The notes beneath the pieces were generated by a model, which saw only the letters and a list, made by a program, of their open reading frames with translations, made no database searches and was not told the origin of the DNA. Made by a program: the position numbers and the translations under genes. Of a stretch of 64,000 bases of DNA, positions 62,101 through 64,000 are shown piece by piece. Numbering within the stretch: position 1 is the stretch's first letter; every line of letters begins with the position of its first letter. This DNA comes from Strigamia acuminata (taxonomy: Eukaryota > Arthropoda > Chilopoda > Geophilomorpha > Linotaeniidae). The stretch spans positions 22,346,427 through 22,410,426 of the forward strand of contig OX442315.1 in NCBI GenBank assembly GCA_949358305.1, written 5' to 3'.

Positions 62101-63967
62101 TAAGATGCAAATTGGCAAATTAAAATTGCAGGTTTCCATGTAAACGGTTTGGAAAGAAAGGGGTAAGGAATTAACAAAATTATTCACACTTGAAAGTTTA
62201 AAGTTTGCAGTGCCGCACTCAAATGACTTCATTTCGCTAGTTGTAGCAATAAAATGTTGTAAGGGCAGATTAAGATAAGAAAAGGACATAATTTCTTAGT
62301 GGTTCGTGATAATATGCAAATTAGGTAAACCTTTACACCTGGTTTGCGGTGAATCTTTATATACTTTTTTTAAAATGTTAAATTTAGAAATTTTTGTTTA
62401 ACTCTTTGTGTTTTTATAGGTGTCGAGGAAAGGCGAGATGAAGAAGGATGTCAGATGGAGCCAATGTGTCCTTTTCCGTGTTCCTGCTCTGATGGAATTG
62501 TAGATTGCCGAGATAAAGGGTTGACGAAGATTCCTGCTAATATTCCCGAAGGAACTACCGAACTGTAAGGAAATAAAGATTGGGGGGAAAAAATCTGAAA
62601 AATATATATATGTGTAAAGTTTATTTTTTTTGGATTTTCTGTTTTTTTTTTCGGCTCTTTTTTGGGTGCATTCTCAGTAGGTTATAATATAAAAAATTGG
62701 TACTTGAAAAAGTAGACAGGATGAGGATGTATGGCTGAGAAGGGAAAATAAGACACAGTCCAATGACCAAATGGGACATTTGCTAGCATGGAAAATATTT
62801 CCAAGTGGCTGAGAGGACACTGAATGGAGAATAAAAATTGTCTCATATTTGAACACCCGTCACAGTTCTCAGTGTAATGCTTCGCTGTGGTCTAAGAAAC
62901 TAGTCTTAAGGGCCTTTAAACTACTCATTTTTGGAGGATCGGGTGTAGAGCCATGGTGGAATCCACACCATCTGACAGGATCATTACGGAAAGAAAATGG
63001 GCGCCTTCATTTTCTCAACTTATTGATGGATTTCCAAGAGAAATGATTTCATGTTTTTTGTTTTATGTGTTGGAAAATAAATTTATTTTTGTTGCCTTTG
63101 TTATGATATAATTATGAGAATATTTCGTTGTAATAGCTCGCGCTGTTCTCTATTTTTATGGGTTCTAAACTTTTTTTTTTAGTGTTATACTTACTTTTGC
63201 TATAATTGTCTCATTAAAGAGTTGAATGAAAATGGCTAATTGATTCTATTGCATTATGGATGAAGAAAAAGAAAATTTGCTAGATTCTTTTCATTCTTCT
63301 CTGCTCTTTCTTTGTCTTATATTGGCCCCACGAGAAATTAGCATTTTATGTTAAAGGTGATGTCATCAGATTAAAACTCTTGACAAGTAGAGGACTGAAT
63401 AAATATATGTTTTAATAAAAATGGAATGAGGTATGGAAATTTGCTTGGAATATTATAGTTATTTCGCAGAGGAATAGTATGAAATTAGGTGCAGGCATCG
63501 ATTCGTTTCAGCCGACTTTGATGTGTTTGCTGTGTTGCAAAAATAAAAACAGACACTTCTGCTTTTCCTCTCCTCAGTTCAACTTCAAACGGGGAGTGTT
63601 TCATCAAAATGTCTTCACTCACTTAATTACACATCCTGTGTATGTCCCTCAGTTTATTTTTAATCTTTTTCTGCTCGAAAATTATGCAGAAAAGAACCGC
63701 GCCATTTTTATTGGTCAAAATGAAATTAGATTTAAAGTTGAATCGTAAATAAAGGCGAAGTTTCCAAACCTCTTTCTTTTTTTGTTTTCATAGCTGAAAT
63801 TGAAGAGCTTCTCGCACCTTCAATTTAACCAGTTGTTTGAATGAAAATAGTTTTCAATCTTCTTTTTTTTTTCTTTCTCTCTCGATTTGTTTTAGGAGAC
63901 TTGAGCAGAATCAGATTACCGAAGTGCCAGCCAAAATCTTCGCTCCGTATAAAAGACTAAGACGAAT
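17005..63967 (+). CDS. sli: Slit, axon-guidance ligand, exons 1-10 (3' part outside window)
   Basis: Secreted ligand of Robo receptors, which repels axons and migrating cells. Exons: 17005-17183, 20400-20471, 30949-31020, 36086-36157, 57017-57088, 57405-57476, 59842-59913, 60721-60884, 62420-62564, 63896-63967. They encode about 330 residues of a protein that is usually about 1500. Order: signal peptide ([17 protein letters not shown].., cleavage probably after TSWA), LRRNT1 with four cysteines ([14 protein letters not shown]), six 24-residue LRRs each in its own 72-bp exon with the same phase, LRRCT1 ([23 protein letters not shown]), LRRNT2 ([14 protein letters not shown]) and the first LRR of domain 2 ([13 protein letters not shown]). 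The exon-per-repeat layout and repeat order match vertebrate SLIT2. Domain 2, which binds Robo, and the EGF/LamG/CT regions lie downstream. ATG 17005 or 17008 starts the protein. Introns carry most of the repeats of the window. Confidence 0.97.
17184..20399 (+). other. sli: slit intron 1 (3.2 kb)
   Basis: AT-rich. A GC-richer block at about 17990-18190 with TATA-like and AATAAA motifs resembles a retroelement LTR and is discussed as a finding. No coding content is recognised in the rest. Confidence 0.7.
20400..20471 (+). CDS. sli: slit exon 2: LRR 1 of domain 1
   Basis: 72 bp between atgcag and |gtaagt; encodes [18 protein letters not shown] plus the end of the repeat. Confidence 0.95.
20472..25218 (+). 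other. sli: slit intron 2, left part
   Basis: 4.7 kb without recognised genes. It contains a hairpin-forming AT-rich stretch at 22227-22296 (a 13-bp inverted pair enclosing the palindrome aaagattaatcttt) and a GC-richer block at about 24200-24800 with TGCGC-type motifs. ORFs are short and without family signatures. Confidence 0.65.
25219..25624. mobile_element. Foldback unit with 96-bp inverted arms
   Basis: Arm 25219-25314 and arm 25529-25624 are reverse complements over 96 bp, with no mismatch that I can see, around a 214-bp spacer. The arms contain a G/A-rich stretch (gaagcggagcgaagcggagc) and a small internal palindrome (cgagtga...tcactcg). The spacer begins with 27 bp which, with the arm end, forms a 34-nt block (25308-25341) that recurs inverted at 29919-29952, near the right end of the adjoining larger element. 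It therefore belongs to the same family and is probably non-autonomous or a rearranged terminus. No coding capacity is seen. No target duplication is evident. Confidence 0.85.
25750..26260 (-). pseudogene. Tyrosine recombinase (phage-integrase fold) catalytic domain, frameshifted
   Basis: The domain is readable in three successive frames on the minus strand. The first (about 26210-26090) carries the block [20 protein letters not shown], typical of eukaryotic transposon YR proteins. The second (to about 25985) carries [13 protein letters not shown] with the first catalytic arginine. The third (to about 25750) carries [13 protein letters not shown] (the H-x-x-R box), GWTSEQTF and the tyrosine in FYNK. 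Catalytic residues R, H, R and Y are thus all recognisable, but two or more frameshifts and an in-frame stop make it non-functional. It is the only recognisable enzyme of the element. Confidence 0.78.
26261..28441. other. AT-rich interior of the tyrosine-recombinase element
   Basis: 2.2 kb with only short ORFs on both strands. I looked for reverse-transcriptase, RNase H and methyltransferase motifs and saw none. The sequence ttatttattaacctgttta occurs twice as a direct repeat (about 26457 and 28225). The longest ORF (28308-28045, minus, 87 codons) matches nothing I know. Confidence 0.5.
28705..29330. repeat. About 72-bp degenerate minisatellite enclosing the 28-bp array
   Basis: The core CGCCTGTGACGACAGGGG recurs at 28705, 28778, 28849 and 28921 on one side of the 28-bp array, and at 29145, 29218 and 29300 on the other, spaced 71-73 bp (82 for the last). 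Between cores is a shared segment (gaacggggttcaaaa.. and tttgtcc.gatatttgga). The 28-bp array looks like an internal-deletion derivative of this unit that then expanded. Confidence 0.85.
28939..29162. repeat. 28-bp tandem array, 8 near-identical copies
   Basis: Units start at 28939, 28967, 28995, 29023, 29051, 29079, 29107 and 29135. Each holds CATTCCGCTCC followed by GCCTGTAACGACAGGGG; the last unit has one A-to-G change. Because 28 is not a multiple of 3, the minus-strand translation repeats every 84 bp (28 residues) and passes through all three frames, all of them open. Flanking sequence carries the same core at 71-73-bp spacing. Confidence 0.95.
29979..30948 (+). other. sli: slit intron 2, right part
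   Basis: 970 bp of AT-rich intron between the mobile element and exon 3. An imperfect palindrome (tgagacgttctca) lies near 30007. No gene or recognised repeat. Confidence 0.6.
30949..31020 (+). CDS. sli: slit exon 3: LRR 2 of domain 1
   Basis: 72 bp between ttttgcag and |gtaagt; encodes [19 protein letters not shown], nearly identical to the equivalent insect repeat. Confidence 0.95.
31021..32487 (+). other. sli: slit intron 3, left part
   Basis: AT-rich, short ORFs only, and a (taaa) run near 32140. I see no gene or named repeat. Confidence 0.6.
32488..32603 (+). pseudogene. 5S rRNA-derived sequence (pseudogene or SINE head)
   Basis: The stretch follows 5S rRNA in order: GCAACGGC at the 5' end, GATCACAGAAGTTAAGC (box A region and flank) and AACTTGAATGGGAGACC (box C), then a degenerate 3' arm. 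Internal pol III promoter boxes are the best kept part, but the 3' third does not pair back with the 5' end, and there is no clear T-run terminator just after it. A 5S-headed SINE or a dispersed 5S pseudogene fits better than a working gene. Confidence 0.68.
32604..34819 (+). other. sli: slit intron 3, middle part
   Basis: 2.2 kb of intron. The first 150 bp after the 5S-like block could be the body of the same SINE. The rest is AT-rich with short unassigned ORFs. Confidence 0.5.
34822..35006. mobile_element. pogo/Tigger-like MITE
   Basis: 185 bp bounded by CAGTCGAAACTC... and ...CAGTTTCGACTG, flanked by TA on both sides (34820-34821 and 35007-35008), the duplication made by Tc1/mariner-superfamily transposases. 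Sub-terminal ttcgttataacgag and ttcgttatatcg repeats make most of the element self-complementary. There is no coding capacity. The terminal sequence type matches pogo-family ends. Confidence 0.9.
35009..36085 (+). other. sli: slit intron 3, right part
   Basis: About 1.1 kb of AT-rich DNA with short ORFs and no recognised element. Confidence 0.6.
36086..36157 (+). CDS. sli: slit exon 4: LRR 3 of domain 1
   Basis: 72 bp between tttgcag and |gtaagt; encodes [18 protein letters not shown]. Confidence 0.95.
36158..40639 (+). other. sli: slit intron 4, first 4.5 kb
   Basis: AT-rich intron with long T-tracts (for example 22 T at 37190-37211). ORFs at 39800-40241 on both strands are lysine-, serine- or phenylalanine-rich and have no family motif. 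Nothing else is assigned. Confidence 0.6.
40640..40830 (+). pseudogene. Retroelement Gag zinc-knuckle relic
   Basis: Within a short open frame (40671-40961), residues from 40710 to 40772 follow the pattern found around the CCHC knuckle of Gypsy/BEL-type Gag-Pol: a cysteine followed by KFRQAK, then YACGK, a histidine and HIKPAC. The first knuckle cysteine is a glycine and the GH step is SH, so the knuckle is broken. No protease or reverse-transcriptase region follows. It is an isolated fragment. Confidence 0.5.
40831..48189 (+). other. sli: slit intron 4, 40.8-48.2 kb
   Basis: 7.4 kb with no recognised gene. It contains a perfect hairpin (cgcggtcca-tcgg-tggaccgcg, 41536-41557), a degenerate T-rich short repeat at about 44640-44750, a 24-T tract (45772-45795) and a segment near 41085-41110 (gcgtcttagaatcgaagaaat) that recurs near 54064. 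Confidence 0.55.
48190..48767. mobile_element. Foldback / large-TIR element
   Basis: Almost the whole 578 bp is one imperfect palindrome centred near 48485. The right end is ...ggtaaaatacggtaa (48752-48766), and the inner left copy starts ttaccgtattttacc (48502). Motifs gccgccctcgaata and aagagccgc are repeated in opposite orientation in the two halves, and gaccactatttgaaataag (about 48388) has its inverse counterpart near 48600. The outermost left end is shortened (gtttaccgattaagag). No coding capacity. The family is not named with confidence. Confidence 0.75.
48768..52844 (+). other. sli: slit intron 4, 48.8-52.8 kb
   Basis: 4.1 kb of AT-rich intron. The longest open frame is 50226-50603 (125 codons, + strand; a charged middle and a hydrophobic end), with no recognised motif. 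No RNA gene was seen. Confidence 0.55.
52845..53000 (+). mobile_element. tRNA-like SINE relic
   Basis: GGTTGTAGCTCAGT at 52848 is a good tRNA 5' end plus pol III box A. About 45 bp later GCGGGATATCAGCCC (52903-52917) is a degenerate box B/T-arm. No cloverleaf can be completed, and the sequence continues (gggcccttgcaaaatggcg) as SINE bodies do. It is a relic, not a tRNA gene. Confidence 0.42.
53001..53949 (+). other. sli: slit intron 4, 53.0-53.9 kb
   Basis: About 950 bp, possibly including the 3' body of the SINE-like sequence. No gene is recognised. Confidence 0.4.
53950..54095. repeat. Short inverted-repeat element with gacgcac/gcgtct ends
   Basis: ttctaagacgcac (about 53959) and aaagcacgtcttaaaatcg (about 54059-54077) are inverted counterparts about 100 bp apart. 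The right-hand motif also occurs near 41085. It looks like a MITE with degenerate ends. Confidence 0.45.
54106..54260 (+). mobile_element. hAT-type terminal fragment
   Basis: Starts cagggcttcttaaacttttt, the form of end seen in many hAT transposons, followed by cgcgatcc and gaccccgggta. A related but oppositely oriented end (gggttgagaacc) lies near 56264. No transposase ORF was found. Confidence 0.42.
54261..55845 (+). other. sli: slit intron 4, 54.3-55.8 kb
   Basis: 1.6 kb. Contains an (AT)10 microsatellite at 55293-55312 and a gggggtgcgaga motif near 55731 that recurs near 56213. No gene. Confidence 0.5.
55293..55312. repeat. (AT)10 microsatellite
   Basis: Twenty bases of uninterrupted AT dinucleotides within slit intron 4. 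Confidence 0.95.
55846..56128. mobile_element. pogo-like MITE, degenerate
   Basis: Left end gagcctcgattatc with ggttatccgaac; right end gttcgaatatccgaac ... aaggctccactgtg. These are the inverted GGAGCC / ATCCGAAC motifs of pogo/Tigger-type elements. The interior is T-rich and repetitive. The ends have decayed and no clean TA duplication remains. Confidence 0.55.
56129..57016 (+). other. sli: slit intron 4, last 0.9 kb
   Basis: The first 150 bp contain the second hAT-like end (ctgagaatgtaatggctgcc...gggttgagaacc). The rest is AT-rich and leads to a T-rich acceptor tract before exon 5. No gene. Confidence 0.5.
57017..57088 (+). CDS. sli: slit exon 5: LRR 4 of domain 1
   Basis: 72 bp between ttttttag and |gtgagt; encodes [18 protein letters not shown]. 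It follows the 20.9-kb intron 4. Confidence 0.95.
57089..57404 (+). other. sli: slit intron 5 (316 bp)
   Basis: The shortest slit intron here, with a long T-rich tract before the acceptor. Nothing else is seen. Confidence 0.85.
57405..57476 (+). CDS. sli: slit exon 6: LRR 5 of domain 1
   Basis: 72 bp between tttatag and |gtaagt; encodes [18 protein letters not shown]. The intron before it is only 316 bp. Confidence 0.95.
57477..59841 (+). other. sli: slit intron 6 (2.4 kb)
   Basis: AT-rich. At 58620-58880 there are many loose variants of aatgtatt/aatgcatt. No gene or named element. Confidence 0.65.
59842..59913 (+). CDS. sli: slit exon 7: LRR 6 of domain 1
   Basis: 72 bp between tctttag and |gtgagt; encodes [17 protein letters not shown]. 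Confidence 0.95.
59914..60720 (+). other. sli: slit intron 7 (807 bp)
   Basis: No gene, repeat or RNA recognised. Confidence 0.75.
60721..60884 (+). CDS. sli: slit exon 8: LRRCT1
   Basis: 164 bp encoding the C-terminal cap of domain 1 ([30 protein letters not shown]). It shifts the phase from 2 to 1 at the donor (agtg|gtcagt). Confidence 0.95.
60885..62419 (+). other. sli: slit intron 8 (1.5 kb)
   Basis: Separates LRR domain 1 from domain 2. AT-rich, short ORFs only, nothing recognised. Confidence 0.7.
62420..62564 (+). CDS. sli: slit exon 9: inter-domain linker and LRRNT2
   Basis: 145 bp. It opens with a charged linker ([15 protein letters not shown]) and then the cap [19 protein letters not shown] of domain 2. 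It restores phase 2. Confidence 0.95.
62565..63895 (+). other. sli: slit intron 9 (1.3 kb)
   Basis: No gene or recognised element. Ends in a T/C-rich tract before exon 10. Confidence 0.7.
63896..63967 (+). CDS. sli: slit exon 10: LRR 1 of domain 2
   Basis: 72 bp between gttttag and |gtaagt; encodes [18 protein letters not shown]. It is the last slit exon in the window. Confidence 0.94.
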
Positions 63968-64000
63968 GTAAGTTTCCAATTGTTTAGTTTTGCGTCTAAA

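Noticed and set aside
62849-63046. 65-codon ORF in slit intron 9
   Set aside because: No motif, no splice context and ordinary intron composition around it.
17005-63967. miR-218-like hairpin in slit introns
   Set aside because: No match to the mature core was seen by eye. The vertebrate host introns are further 3', so the window may simply not cover the position.

Overview
This window is animal nuclear DNA, most probably from an arthropod. It has short GT-AG introns (often 55-70 bp) in the compact part, AT-rich DNA, and a slit gene whose first leucine-rich domain reads like the insect protein (for example the LHD..FKCSG end of its C-cap). The species cannot be named from the sequence. Homology calls rest on remembered family sequences, not on a search.

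Left part (1-14.0 kb) is gene-dense. First comes the 3' 21 exons of an attractin/Distracted ortholog (+; 193-5736; 1162 residues in the window, to the natural stop). Then a convergent C20orf27/ADISSP (UPF0687) gene (-; 7406-8405) with a second possible first exon under its own TATA box. A 336-bp head-to-head promoter separates it from NSMCE1 (Nse1 RING subunit of SMC5/6; +; 8742-9708). DNAJC17 (+; 10209-11527) follows, and 116 bp after its stop begins an unrecognised Ig-superfamily gene (+; 11644-14007). That gene consists of two tandem copies of a three-Ig module joined in frame through a hydrophobic segment.

From 14.0 to 17.0 kb lies intergenic DNA ending in a GC-rich slit promoter/5' leader. 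The remaining 47 kb is the 5' part of slit (+; start 17005, running out of the window). Exon 1 encodes the signal peptide and LRRNT1, six 72-bp exons each encode one LRR, and then come LRRCT1, LRRNT2 and the first LRR of domain 2. Introns are large (3.2, 10.5, 5.1, 20.9, 0.3, 2.4, 0.8, 1.5 and 1.3 kb).

The slit introns hold most of the mobile DNA. Intron 2 contains a 34-bp-TIR element (about 25.6-30.0 kb) on the opposite strand, with a frameshifted tyrosine-recombinase relic and a repeat-built ORF containing a 28-bp tandem array. Abutting it is a 406-bp foldback unit with 96-bp inverted arms that read as identical. Intron 3 carries a 5S-rRNA-derived sequence and a pogo-type MITE. Intron 4 carries a retroelement zinc-knuckle relic, a 578-bp foldback element, a tRNA-like SINE relic, and hAT- and pogo-like fragments. 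No intact transposase gene, functional tRNA or CRISPR array was seen.
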